Shown here piece by piece: positions 9,288-17,215 of a DNA stretch of 64,000 nt. The notes beneath the pieces were generated by a model. The model saw only the letters and a list, made by a program, of their open reading frames with translations. It was not told where the DNA came from and did not search any database. Source of the DNA: Pseudomonadota bacterium (lineage in GTDB: Bacteria > Pseudomonadota > Alphaproteobacteria > Dongiales > Dongiaceae); assembly GCA_021792365.1 (NCBI GenBank), contig JAJYUT010000006.1, positions 299,955-363,954 on the forward strand. The letters run 5' to 3'. The translations under genes were made by a program, and so were the position numbers. Numbering within the stretch: the stretch's first letter is position 1; each line of letters opens with the position of its first letter.

Positions 9288-10052
9288 TTGGCGGAGCCGG
9301 GCAAGCCGATCACCCTCATCACCGGCGCTTCGTCGGGCATCGGCGCGGCGCTCGCCCGGCGCCTGGCGCGGGACGGAGATCACGTGATCCTGGTGGCGCG
9401 GCGCCTGCGCCTGTTGCAGGAGGTCAGCGAAGGCATCGTCGCATCCGGCGGCAGTTGCGAGATAGCGGTCTGTGACGTCACGGTCGGAGAGGCCGCGCGT
9501 TCCTGCGTGAGCGAAGCTCTGCGCAGGCATGGCCGCATCGACCGCCTGATCCTCAACGCCGGCGGCGGCGACCGCACGCCGGCGGAGCACCTGACCGGCG
9601 AGGAGATGCGCGCCGCGCTCGAGCTCAACCTGTTCGGCGTGGTCAACTTCATCGAGGCCGCGCTGCCGGCCCTTCTGCGACAGGGCAACGGCCAGATCGT
9701 CGCCATCGGCAGCATCGCGGGCTATCGCGGCCTGCCGCGCGCGGCCTCCTACGGCGCCGCCAAGGCCGCGCTCATGAACTACATCGAGAGCCTGCGCATC
9801 GACCTGGCGCCGAAGGGGATCTCCGTGACCTTGGCCGCGCCCGGCTTCGTCGCGACAAAAGACACTAAGAAGCAGCGCGCCAAGCCCATGGCTATGCAAC
9901 TTGACCGCGCCGCCGACCTTCTCGCGCGTTCGATCCTGCGCAAGAGGCGCTATGTCGCCTTTCCCCGATTGCTCGCCTGGATCGCGGCGATCATGCGCCT
10001 GCTCCCCGTCGGCCTGTACGATCGGCTGATCCGCGCGCTCGATCGCCGCTAG
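9288..10052 (+). CDS. SDR family NAD(P)-dependent oxidoreductase
   Basis: This is a classical short-chain dehydrogenase of 254 residues with the cofactor motif TGASSGIG (12-19), ILNAGGG in the NAG position, a catalytic Ser (GSIAG) and YGAAK (Y-x3-K, about 155-159). It probably oxidises or reduces an alcohol/ketone with NADPH; the substrate is unknown. The TTG at 9288 is used because it sits just before the conserved N-terminus and 5 bp after the hydroxylase stop. The C-terminal 60 residues are hydrophobic and basic and may touch the membrane. Its TAG stop shares the tetranucleotide CTAG (10049-10052) with the convergent permease. Confidence 0.88.
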   Translation: MAEPGKPITLITGASSGIGAALARRLARDGDHVILVARRLRLLQEVSEGIVASGGSCEIAVCDVTVGEAARSCVSEALRRHGRIDRLILNAGGGDRTPAEHLTGEEMRAALELNLFGVVNFIEAALPALLRQGNGQIVAIGSIAGYRGLPRAASYGAAKAALMNYIESLRIDLAPKGISVTLAAPGFVATKDTKKQRAKPMAMQLDRAADLLARSILRKRRYVAFPRLLAWIAAIMRLLPVGLYDRLIRALDRR

Positions 10053-10879
10053 CCTTTGACGGCGCCCGCCGTCAGGCCCGAGATGATGTAGCGCTGCAGC
10101 GCCAGCACCAGGACGATGAGCGGGACAGTGACGATGACGCAGGCCGCCATCACCTTGCCCCAGGGTAGTTCATAGGCCGTGGCGCCCGAGATCAAGGCGA
10201 TGGCGACCGGCACCGTCCGCTGCTCGGTGGAGAGCGTGAAGGTCAGCGCGAACATGAACTCGTTCCACGCCAGGATGAACGCCAGCAGCCCGGAGGCGGA
10301 CAAGGCGGGTCCCATGATCGGCAGGAACACCCGCGTCAGGATCCGCCAATCGCTGGCGCCGTCGACAATCGCGGCCTGCTCCAGTTCCCGCGGCATCTCG
10401 CGCATGAAGGTCGTCAGCACCCAGGTCACGAAAGGCAGCGTGAGGATGAGGTTGGCGAGCACCAGTCCCGACAGCGTGTCATAGAGCCCGATGGCGCGGA
10501 TCAGATCGAACAGGCCCGATAGCACGGCGATCTGCGGAAACATCGAGACGCTGAGGATGATCAGCAGCATCGCAGTTCGTCCGCGGAAGCGGATGCGGCC
10601 GAGCGCATAGGCGGCGGTCAGCGCCAGGAACAGCGAGAGGCCGGTCGCGACCACAGCGACGATCAGCGAGTTGAGGATATTCCTGGCGAAGGGCTGCTCC
10701 CGGAACAAGGCCACGTAGTTGTCGAGGGTCGGGTTGCCCGGCCAGAGCTCGACCTGGAAAAGGCTGCTGCCGGTCTTCAGCGAAGAGACGATCGCCCAAT
10801 AGAACGGGAACACCACGTAGAGGAGGATGCCGGCGATCAGCACATAGAAGCCGAGCCTGCCCAGGTGCCTGCGGATCAC
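10049..10879 (-). CDS. ABC sugar importer permease (ThuG/MalG type)
   Basis: The 276-residue inner-membrane permease has six predicted helices and the EAA loop EQAAIVDGASDWRILTRVFLP that docks the ATPase. It resembles the second permease of the ThuEFG trehalose/maltose/sucrose importer. The GTG at 10879 overlaps the stop of the upstream permease by four bases (GTGA), so the two are coupled. It is the last gene of the three-gene set; no ATPase gene follows, and an SDR converges on it. Confidence 0.92.
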   Translation of the reverse strand: MIRRHLGRLGFYVLIAGILLYVVFPFYWAIVSSLKTGSSLFQVELWPGNPTLDNYVALFREQPFARNILNSLIVAVVATGLSLFLALTAAYALGRIRFRGRTAMLLIILSVSMFPQIAVLSGLFDLIRAIGLYDTLSGLVLANLILTLPFVTWVLTTFMREMPRELEQAAIVDGASDWRILTRVFLPIMGPALSASGLLAFILAWNEFMFALTFTLSTEQRTVPVAIALISGATAYELPWGKVMAACVIVTVPLIVLVLALQRYIISGLTAGAVKG

Positions 10880-11811
10880 CGCCGCTCTCCCGCCGCACTG
10901 ACATTGACCCGCCCCAGCGTGATCACGATGGCGGTGGCCATCGCGACGATCAGGAACAAGGACGTCGCCGCCGCCGACCCGTAGCCCACGTCCTGGAAAT
11001 CGACCAGTTGCTGCCTGGCATAGACGGACATGGTGGTGGTCGCCGGGTTGTTGCCGGTCAGGACGTAGATGACGTCGAAGACTCGCATCGCATCGAGGCC
11101 GCGGAAGATGACCGCGACCAGCAGCGCCGGTCGGATCAGCGGCAAGGTCACGCGCAGGAACATTCGGATCGGCGGCACGCCATCGACCTTGCCGGCCTGA
11201 TAGATCTCCCGCGGCAGGACCTGTAGCGCGGCCAAAATCAGCAGCGCCATGAATGGCGTCGCCTTCCACACGTCCACGGCTACCACCGCAGCGAAGGCGA
11301 GCCTCGGCTCGGCCAGCCAGGCCCAGGGCGCGTCGATCAGGCCGAGCTTCAACAGCATGGCGTTCACCACGCCGTAGAGATCATGGAGCATCCACCCCCA
11401 CATCTTCGCCGAGATGACCGTGGGGATGGCCCAGGGGATCAGCACGGCCGCCCGCAGCAGCCCTCGCCCCGGCATATGCGCGTTGAGCGTGAGGGCGATC
11501 ACCAATCCCAGCAGCGTCTCCAGCCCGACCGAGACGATGGTGAAGAGCAGTGTCGTGCCGACCGCGCGCCACCACAGCGGATCCTGGAACAGCGCGATGT
11601 AATTGGCAATGCCGACCGCCTGCCAGTTCTCCAGGTCCGACAGGTACGCGTCGGTGAAGCTGAAGGCGATGGTGCGTCCGAGCGGCCAGGCTGCGACCAG
11701 GATCACCGCCACCAGCATTGGCGCCACGAACAGCCAGGCGACGCGCGCGCGCTGCTGCGCCAGCGTCAGGCCGGCCCTGCCGCCGGCCGATTTCCGCGCA
11801 GCGGCGGTCAA
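10876..11811 (-). CDS. ABC sugar importer permease (ThuF/MalF type)
   Basis: The 311-residue permease has six to seven membrane segments and the EAA loop YQAGKVDGVPPIRMFLRVTLP. It would form the translocation channel with the downstream permease. The N-terminal 24 residues are cytosolic and basic. It starts 46 bp after the stop of the binding-protein gene and overlaps the next gene by four bases, as expected of one operon. Confidence 0.93.
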   Translation of the reverse strand: MTAAARKSAGGRAGLTLAQQRARVAWLFVAPMLVAVILVAAWPLGRTIAFSFTDAYLSDLENWQAVGIANYIALFQDPLWWRAVGTTLLFTIVSVGLETLLGLVIALTLNAHMPGRGLLRAAVLIPWAIPTVISAKMWGWMLHDLYGVVNAMLLKLGLIDAPWAWLAEPRLAFAAVVAVDVWKATPFMALLILAALQVLPREIYQAGKVDGVPPIRMFLRVTLPLIRPALLVAVIFRGLDAMRVFDVIYVLTGNNPATTTMSVYARQQLVDFQDVGYGSAAATSLFLIVAMATAIVITLGRVNVSAAGERR

Positions 11812-11857
11812 TCGCTGCGCCGGGTGTGGTGAGGCAGCCAGCGCAAGCCGGTCGAGC

Positions 11858-13138
11858 CTACCAATTGCCGCCGCGGCTCAGCCGCTCCAGCTCGCTGTTC
11901 AGGTCGACCAGACTTGCGGAGGCGGCGCCCTGGCCCGACAAGGCGCCGTGCACCATGCGGACGAACGCGCTGGATACCTGGTTGTAGCGCCGCCCGGTTA
12001 TCGTCGACGGCCGCGCCACGGCGCTTTCGACGATCGGCAGGAAGTCCTTGTAGAACGGATTGGCGGTCACGAGATCCGCATCGGAATAGAGGCTGCGCAG
12101 GGTCGGATTGAACGAGCCCTCCTGCGCACGGCGCTTCTGCTCCTGCGCCGAGGTCAGATAGCGCACCAGGTCCGCCGCCTCGTCTGGATGAGCGGAATAA
12201 CGGGAGACGGCGAGATTCTGGCCACCCATGGCGGCGGCATGACGCGCCTCGGCCCCGTCGCCTTGCGGGAGCGCCGCAACGCCGACCTTGCCCTTGACGG
12301 GGCTGTCGGCGGCATTGGCGAGCGCCCAGGCATACGGCCAGTTCCGCATGAAGACGGCGTTGCCCGACTGGAACACGCCGCGCGATTCCTCCTCCGCATA
12401 CGAAAGCACGCCGCGCGGCGAGATGGTGCCGATCCAGCTCCTTGCCATCTCCAGCGCCGCTGCCGCTTGTGGATTGTCGATCGTGACTGTGCCGTCGGGA
12501 TCGACGATGCCGCCGCCGCCATAGCTCGCAATCCATTCCAGCGCGTTGCAGGTCAGACCCTCATAGGCGCGCCCCTGCCACACGTAGCCCTGCAGGTTCG
12601 CGTTGCCCGCCTGCCGCTCGCCATCCAGCACGGCTTTCGCGGTTTCCGCCAGCTCGGCCCAGGTCTTTGGGACCTGCTTGCCGTATTTCTCCAGCAGGTC
12701 CTGCCGGTAGTAGAGCAGCCCGGCATCCATGAACCACGGCATGGCGACCAGCTTGCCGTCGACCGTGTTGTTGTCGATCAGGACCTCGAAATGATCGGCG
12801 CGATCTTCCTCGGAGAGAATCGCGGAGAGGTCCACGAGATGCGGCGCCAGGATGGCCGGCCAGATCACGTCGATCTGGAACACGTCGATGTCCTTCGCCT
12901 GCGCCGCCAGCAGCGTCTGGTAGAGCGCCAGCCGCTCATTCGCATCGGCCGGGGTCGGCACCAGCTTGACCGTGTTGCCGGTCGCCTGTGCCCAGGCCTC
13001 GGCTCCCGATTGGCACAGCTGCTGCTCGATCCCCAGCGAACTGCACGAGATGGAGATGGTGACCTCGGCACGTGTGCCGGCCGAGAAACCCGAACTCACC
13101 GCGAGGATGGTGGCCGCAAGGGCGAACAGACGCAGCAT
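11858..13138 (-). CDS. ABC sugar importer substrate-binding protein (ThuE-like)
   Basis: This periplasmic protein has 426 residues, a signal peptide (1-24, ending GTRA), and the type-I extracellular solute-binding fold. It resembles ThuE of rhizobia: SSLGIEQQLCQSGAEAWA near the mature N-terminus, DIDVFQIDVIWPAILAPHL, MPWFMDAGLLYYRQDLLEKY and YEGLTCNALEW. ThuE binds trehalose, maltose and sucrose; alpha-glucoside binding here is inferred. ATG 13138 follows GGGAGG at six bases. It is first in the operon with the two permeases. The nucleotide-binding subunit is missing from the locus, so a shared ThuK/UgpC-like ATPase must be encoded elsewhere. Confidence 0.9.
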   Translation of the reverse strand: MLRLFALAATILAVSSGFSAGTRAEVTISISCSSLGIEQQLCQSGAEAWAQATGNTVKLVPTPADANERLALYQTLLAAQAKDIDVFQIDVIWPAILAPHLVDLSAILSEEDRADHFEVLIDNNTVDGKLVAMPWFMDAGLLYYRQDLLEKYGKQVPKTWAELAETAKAVLDGERQAGNANLQGYVWQGRAYEGLTCNALEWIASYGGGGIVDPDGTVTIDNPQAAAALEMARSWIGTISPRGVLSYAEEESRGVFQSGNAVFMRNWPYAWALANAADSPVKGKVGVAALPQGDGAEARHAAAMGGQNLAVSRYSAHPDEAADLVRYLTSAQEQKRRAQEGSFNPTLRSLYSDADLVTANPFYKDFLPIVESAVARPSTITGRRYNQVSSAFVRMVHGALSGQGAASASLVDLNSELERLSRGGNW

Positions 13139-13390
13139 GGCGATCCTCCCTGATCGTGTGGTCGTTATCCTCTCCCGCTGGTCGATAAATGCGGCGTGCG
13201 ACACACTGTTCCGCGTCTCGCTCGCAACGGTTCCGATTATTGATAGATGGCGCAAGATGCCAAGCCGGAAATCGCGGCCGGCCCGCGGCGAGACACATCG
13301 TGTTCCCGGTCCGCGAAACGCCTTGACCTCGCATATAGGTGCGGGTCAGGCTCTCGCCCTTATTCCGGTTCTGTCACAGCGCGGGCGCCG

Positions 13391-13636
13391 ATGAAGCCGA
13401 TTGCCATCAATATTGCCGAGATCTACGTGCCGCAGGCGCTGCGCAAGCCGGTGGATTCCGCCAAAGTGACGATGCTGGCCGAGAGCATCGCTGAGAAAGG
13501 CCAGGAAGCGCCGATCCTGGTGCGGCCGGACAAGGGCCGCTATGTGCTGGTGAGCGGACTGCATAGGATCGAGGCATGCAAGGCGCTGGGCGAGACCACG
13601 ATCATCGCCAATGTCGTGCAGGCGCGGAAGTTCTGA
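13391..13636 (+). CDS. small ParB N-terminal-domain protein
   Basis: The 81-residue protein is a stand-alone ParB/sulfiredoxin-like fold: IYVPQALRKPVDSAKVTMLAE, IAEKGQEAPILVRPD and YVLVSGLHRIEACKALGE. In sulfiredoxins the catalytic residue is the Cys of a G-x-CHR loop; here that position is Leu (SGLHR), so sulfiredoxin chemistry is unlikely and nucleotide or DNA binding is more plausible. ParB function in chromosome segregation would need the missing helix-turn-helix. ATG 13391 starts the conserved domain; upstream extension is low quality. It lies divergent to the ThuE-like gene and converges on the PAS gene. Confidence 0.72.
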   Translation: MKPIAINIAEIYVPQALRKPVDSAKVTMLAESIAEKGQEAPILVRPDKGRYVLVSGLHRIEACKALGETTIIANVVQARKF

Positions 13637-13639
13637 CGG

Positions 13640-14545
13640 CTAGAGGGCGAACCACCCGACGCTCAGCATCGCGACGCCGCCGAAGGCGAGCACGGCGGGG
13701 CGCAGCCAGAACGGCTGCCGCATCACGGCCCCTTCCCATCTCTGCGCGGCGTGGTTGCGATGGCGCAGATGGATGGCCGCGCGCCGAAGGCCGGCCGGGC
13801 TGAGGCTGCGCCCCAGGGCCGACAACTGCAGGGCGCTGGTCTCGAGCCCAAGCCGGGCCTGCGGGATGCCGCAGGTTTCGGCTGCCGCGCCCAGCTTCGC
13901 CTGCAGCGTCCCGGATGGCGCCCCGCGGTCGCGCAGCAGCAGGTATTCGCCGGCATCCGCTCGCGAGGCGATCCCGTCATAGGCCTCGCCCAGCACGACC
14001 TGGTCACACGCTGCCCGCAGGCTCGCGTGGACTTCCGGCGAAGCCGCGGTCTCATCCTTCAGGATGCCGGCCTGCACCCGCATCAGATCCAGCCGCCTGC
14101 TGATCTGCTGGGCAGCGCCCTCCACCAGGAGCAGGAATTCGCGCGCCGATGCCAAGGCCGGCTTGTCCGGCTTGCGGACGGCGGACTTCAATGACTCCGG
14201 CAAGTGGGCGGCCAGCATCAGCCACCATCTGCCCTCGGCTTTCGCCGGCCGCGCGGTCATGAAGACCGGTCGCGGCGCAGCCCCGCCGATCTGCAGGTCG
14301 GCGGTGATGATGCCGAATTCCTCCCCTGCCGCCAGCCTGGCGATGCAACGCCGGAACCAGGCACGCTGCGCCGGTGCCACGAGATCGACGAGCGCTTGGC
14401 CTTCGACTTGCCGGGAGTCCAGGCCCAGATGCTGCACGGTCATGCCGCGCGCCTCGTGGATGCGCGTTCCCTTGTCGATCAGGGTTGATACGTCCCAGGT
14501 TTGCTGCATGGTGCGCCGCGGATCTGCCTCGAGAAGCGCCAGCAA
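13640..14545 (-). CDS. PAS-like protein with C-terminal membrane anchor
   Basis: I do not recognise an established family. Residues 12-110 resemble a PAS fold (DKGTRIHEARGMTVQHLGLD, then VDLVAPAQRAWFRRCIARL); the middle is helical, and the last 25 residues form one hydrophobic segment (WLRPAVLAFGGVAMLSVGWF) that would anchor a cytosolic sensor domain as a tail anchor. There is no kinase, cyclase or methyl-accepting output domain. The TTG at 14545 is the longest start; ATG 14509 is the alternative. It begins 39 bp after the MsrQ-like gene and is probably co-transcribed with it. Confidence 0.65.
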   Translation of the reverse strand: MLALLEADPRRTMQQTWDVSTLIDKGTRIHEARGMTVQHLGLDSRQVEGQALVDLVAPAQRAWFRRCIARLAAGEEFGIITADLQIGGAAPRPVFMTARPAKAEGRWWLMLAAHLPESLKSAVRKPDKPALASAREFLLLVEGAAQQISRRLDLMRVQAGILKDETAASPEVHASLRAACDQVVLGEAYDGIASRADAGEYLLLRDRGAPSGTLQAKLGAAAETCGIPQARLGLETSALQLSALGRSLSPAGLRRAAIHLRHRNHAAQRWEGAVMRQPFWLRPAVLAFGGVAMLSVGWFAL

Positions 14546-14584
14546 AGCCCCATCGTCCTTAAGGAAGCGTTAGAGCGGCGGTCT

Positions 14585-15484
14585 TCAGGCTGCGGCCGCC
14601 TGCCGCCGGCCGCCGGAATGCTGAGTCCAGAGTGGCCGCAATGCCGCACCGAGCGCCACCGCGAGCCCGGCGCCGCCCACAGCCCAGGACGGCCGCAGGC
14701 CGATCCCGATCATCCAGTTTGTCGCTAAAATACGCATCAAATCGACGCCAGTCTTCACGTGATAATAGAGCGCTTCCGCGCCGGCCGACGCGGCAGCCGA
14801 GAGCACGGCCAGCAGGACCAGAGCGACGACGCCGGATGAGCCGCGCTGCAGCACCCCGTACCGCGCCAGCAGGCGCCACAGCATCAGCCACAGGAACAGG
14901 CCGCCCATGACGAACGGTTCCGTCACGTCCGCCTTGGACTGGATGAAGAAATGCACCACCGCCACGGCGCCTGCCACATAGGCCAGGCGGTGCAAGGCGG
15001 CCCATCGCTTGCCGCCCAGTCGTCGCACCATGCCATCCGTCGAGGTCGCCGCCAGCGCCAGCAAGATCAGCAGCCCGGCAAATCCGATCGTCAGGTAATA
15101 GCGCAGCACGATCTCGCGCGCGATCACCTGGAGCTGTAGCGACTTGTCGAGCGCATAGAACAGGACATGCGCCGCCGCGTAGCAGAACGCCGCCACCCCG
15201 ACCATGCGCCGCACCAGGATGAGCTTCGGCCATCCCAAGGACTGCCGGAGCGGAGTCACTGCCAGCGAGACGAAGAGCAGCCGGATCGACCAGTCGCCGA
15301 GATCATGGTTGGCGAGGATGTAAGGCCGCGCATAGCCTTGCGTGGCGAGCTGCCAAGCCACGTAGAGCGCAGGCAGGAGCAGCAGCGCGAAGACTACGGA
15401 TTTGAGCGCCGAGACGCGCCCCGCCCGGTCGAGCCAGGGAAGATAGGGACTGAGCCGCGTCGCACCTTGGGCCACGAAATGCAT
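14585..15484 (-). CDS. MsrQ/YedZ-like heme-binding ferric-reductase domain protein
   Basis: This 299-residue inner-membrane protein has the ferric-reductase-like core of MsrQ (YedZ), which delivers electrons to the periplasmic methionine sulfoxide reductase MsrP. Histidines that could ligate heme lie in AAHVLFYALDKS and in ALHRLAYVAGAVAVVHFF. It exceeds the usual length of about 200 residues by an extra C-terminal region with two more hydrophobic stretches (about 210-290). No msrP is nearby, so the redox partner is unclear. ATG 15484 gives MHFVAQGATRLSPYLPWLDR before the first helix. Confidence 0.8.
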   Translation of the reverse strand: MHFVAQGATRLSPYLPWLDRAGRVSALKSVVFALLLLPALYVAWQLATQGYARPYILANHDLGDWSIRLLFVSLAVTPLRQSLGWPKLILVRRMVGVAAFCYAAAHVLFYALDKSLQLQVIAREIVLRYYLTIGFAGLLILLALAATSTDGMVRRLGGKRWAALHRLAYVAGAVAVVHFFIQSKADVTEPFVMGGLFLWLMLWRLLARYGVLQRGSSGVVALVLLAVLSAAASAGAEALYYHVKTGVDLMRILATNWMIGIGLRPSWAVGGAGLAVALGAALRPLWTQHSGGRRQAAAA

Positions 15485-15490
15485 CCATCC

Positions 15491-15556
15491 GCCGTGAATC
15501 GAGGCATCGATATAACAGGCAACTTAGCCCGTCGACCGATCCCCACAATTCACGGC
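15491..15556. repeat. 9-bp inverted repeat before the MsrQ-like gene
   Basis: GCCGTGAAT at 15491-15499 and ATTCACGGC at 15548-15556 are exact inverse copies 48 bp apart, just upstream of the leftward MsrQ-like start. The spacing is too wide for a single dimeric repressor site; they may be two half-sites for a looping regulator or a chance pair. Confidence 0.3.
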
Positions 15557-15664
15557 AGCGTGTACCTATGCCCATGCTCCGGCAAGCGCTCCTAAATGCT
15601 TGCCCTACATACAGATTTCATGATGTCCGGCCGGCATCGCATCCATGCGTCGCGGCTGGCCGCC

Positions 15665-15910
15665 TTAGATGTCCCATTCACCACGCACGACATGGGGGAT
15701 GTGCTCGCGCCGGATCCCGATGTCGCGAAGCTGATGATCGCTCAGCTCCCGCAAGAGCTTTTCGTCGGCATGCGTCTTCCAGGCCCGTCTGGCCGCGCGA
15801 AACAGAGCGCGTGGAACAGCCAGCAGGAACTCAGCGCCGCGACCGGGGGAAACCTCGCTGTGCGCGTGTATCCGAAGGCAATCCGATCTGCGTGAAATCA
15901 TTTCCGACAT
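15665..15910 (-). CDS. DUF1127 domain-containing small protein
   Basis: The 81-residue protein has a C-terminal DUF1127 (YjiS-like) segment: EKLLRELSDHQLRDIGIRR followed by EHIPHVVRGEWD. The basic N-terminal half (AVPRALFRAARRAWKTHADE) is typical too. Small DUF1127 proteins of alphaproteobacteria have been linked to phosphate, RNA turnover and metabolic adaptation, and may bind RNA; the role here is not known. ATG 15910 follows AAGGAG at six bases. Confidence 0.88.
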   Translation of the reverse strand: MSEMISRRSDCLRIHAHSEVSPGRGAEFLLAVPRALFRAARRAWKTHADEKLLRELSDHQLRDIGIRREHIPHVVRGEWDI

Positions 15911-16101
15911 GACCCACTCCTTGAAATCTATGCGCCGCTCTCATGCTTTCTCCTACGATTCTGTTCTATCGCAACCCGGTGACAAGAAATGGCAGTAGCC
16001 TTCTTAGAGCGTGCGTTTTTTATGGAGCGGTGGGACGGCACGTCACGCTACGGCGAATCCTTTAGCCGTGCCGTTCGCGGATCGGCTTGCCTCTGAAACG
16101 A

Positions 16102-16131
16102 AAGAGGGCGCCTCTCGCGAGGCGCCCTCTT
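16102..16131 (-). terminator. intrinsic terminator of the 16158-17147 binding-protein gene
   Basis: A perfect 13-bp palindrome (arms 16102-16114 and 16119-16131, loop TCGC) lies 26 bp after the leftward stop at 16158. On the minus strand the stem is followed by TCGTTTC, so the U tract is short but present. Confidence 0.75.
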
Positions 16132-16157
16132 CACGGATCGGGACTCAGGGCCCGCGC

Positions 16158-17147
16158 CTACTTCTGGATACAGGTGTCGACTGTATCCTTGGTGCATTCG
16201 TCGAGGCCGGTGAAGACCGGATCCTCGACCTGCTTGCCTTCGATCAGATCGATCATGACCGAGGGCGCCTTGTAGCCCATCTCGAACGGCCGCTGTCCGA
16301 CCAGTGCGGTGACCAGGCCTTCGCGGGCGATGGCAACCTCCTCGCCGATGGTGTCGGCAGCGGAGATCACGAAGTCGCCGCTCGCGATCCGCTCCGCGTA
16401 AGGCCGGACCAGGTCGCGATAGGGCTGCGGCGCGCCGAAGAGCGGCCAGCCGCCTTCGATCGCGAAGGCGTCAAGATCCGGATTGGCGGCCAGGATGTCG
16501 GTCATCGCCTGGACGCCCCGTGCGCCGTCGTCATTGGTGAAGACCGGGCAGCCGGCGACTTCCGTCCAGCCGCCTTCGCCCTTCAGCGCGGTCAGGCCCT
16601 GCTGCCCGCTCAGCGCATCGCGGGTGCCTTGCGCACGGCGCAGAATGTTGTCCGCGCCGGGATTGCCCTGGATGGTGCAGACTGTGCCGCCATTCGGCTT
16701 GTGCTTCTTGATGTATTCGCCGATGCGATAGCCCATCAGGTAGTTGTCTGTGCCCAGATAAGTCAGGCGCAGCGCCGAATCCTCGGATGCGAGGTCGGCA
16801 TCGAGCGTCATCACCGGGACTGTCGGGCTGGCGGTCCTGATCGTCTGCGCGATCAGCTTGGCATTCGAGGGCGAGATGGCGATCGCGGCCGTGGAGGACT
16901 GGCCGAGCATGTCCTGAACGATCTGCGCCTCGCCCGCCTCGTCGGAGGTCGATGCCGGTCCGGTATAGAAGCACTCATACTCGGAGTTGGCGTTCTCCTT
17001 GTTCCACTTCTGGCATCCCTGATTGATGGCCTCGAAGAACGGGTTGTCGAGGCCCTTCACCACGATGACCAGTTGTTTCTTCGCCAAGGCCGGCCCGGCG
17101 CTGAGAGCTAGGGCCGCAGCCGCAATAAGCAAGGATAGTTTCTTCAT
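16158..17147 (-). CDS. sugar ABC transporter substrate-binding protein (system A)
   Basis: This periplasmic protein has 329 residues, a signal peptide (1-22, ending GPALA) and the ribose/galactose-type binding fold (Peripla_BP_4): VIVVKGLDNPFFEAINQGCQ, GQSSTAAIAISPSN, VPVMTLDADLASEDSA, YLGTDNYLMGYRIGEYI, GNPGADNILRRAQGTRDAL and NPDLDAFAIEGGWPLFG. It should deliver a sugar to the permease/ATPase pair at 18448-20189 across the shared control region; the sugar is unknown. It follows the epimerase gene on the same strand by 68 bp, with a GC stem-loop (17191-17206) between, and ends at a strong terminator. Confidence 0.93.
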   Translation of the reverse strand: MKKLSLLIAAAALALSAGPALAKKQLVIVVKGLDNPFFEAINQGCQKWNKENANSEYECFYTGPASTSDEAGEAQIVQDMLGQSSTAAIAISPSNAKLIAQTIRTASPTVPVMTLDADLASEDSALRLTYLGTDNYLMGYRIGEYIKKHKPNGGTVCTIQGNPGADNILRRAQGTRDALSGQQGLTALKGEGGWTEVAGCPVFTNDDGARGVQAMTDILAANPDLDAFAIEGGWPLFGAPQPYRDLVRPYAERIASGDFVISAADTIGEEVAIAREGLVTALVGQRPFEMGYKAPSVMIDLIEGKQVEDPVFTGLDECTKDTVDTCIQK

Positions 17148-17190
17148 TCATTCCTCCCATTGGAATAGATTTATCCTTTCGTTGACCAGA

Positions 17191-17206
17191 CGGGCCCGCC
17201 GGCCCG
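17191..17206. repeat. GC stem-loop between epimerase and binding-protein genes
   Basis: CGGGCC (17191-17196), loop CGCC and GGCCCG (17201-17206) form a 6-bp GC stem in the 68-bp spacer. There is no U tract, so it is not a terminator; it may affect mRNA stability. Confidence 0.35.
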
Positions 17207-17215
17207 CCATACGGA

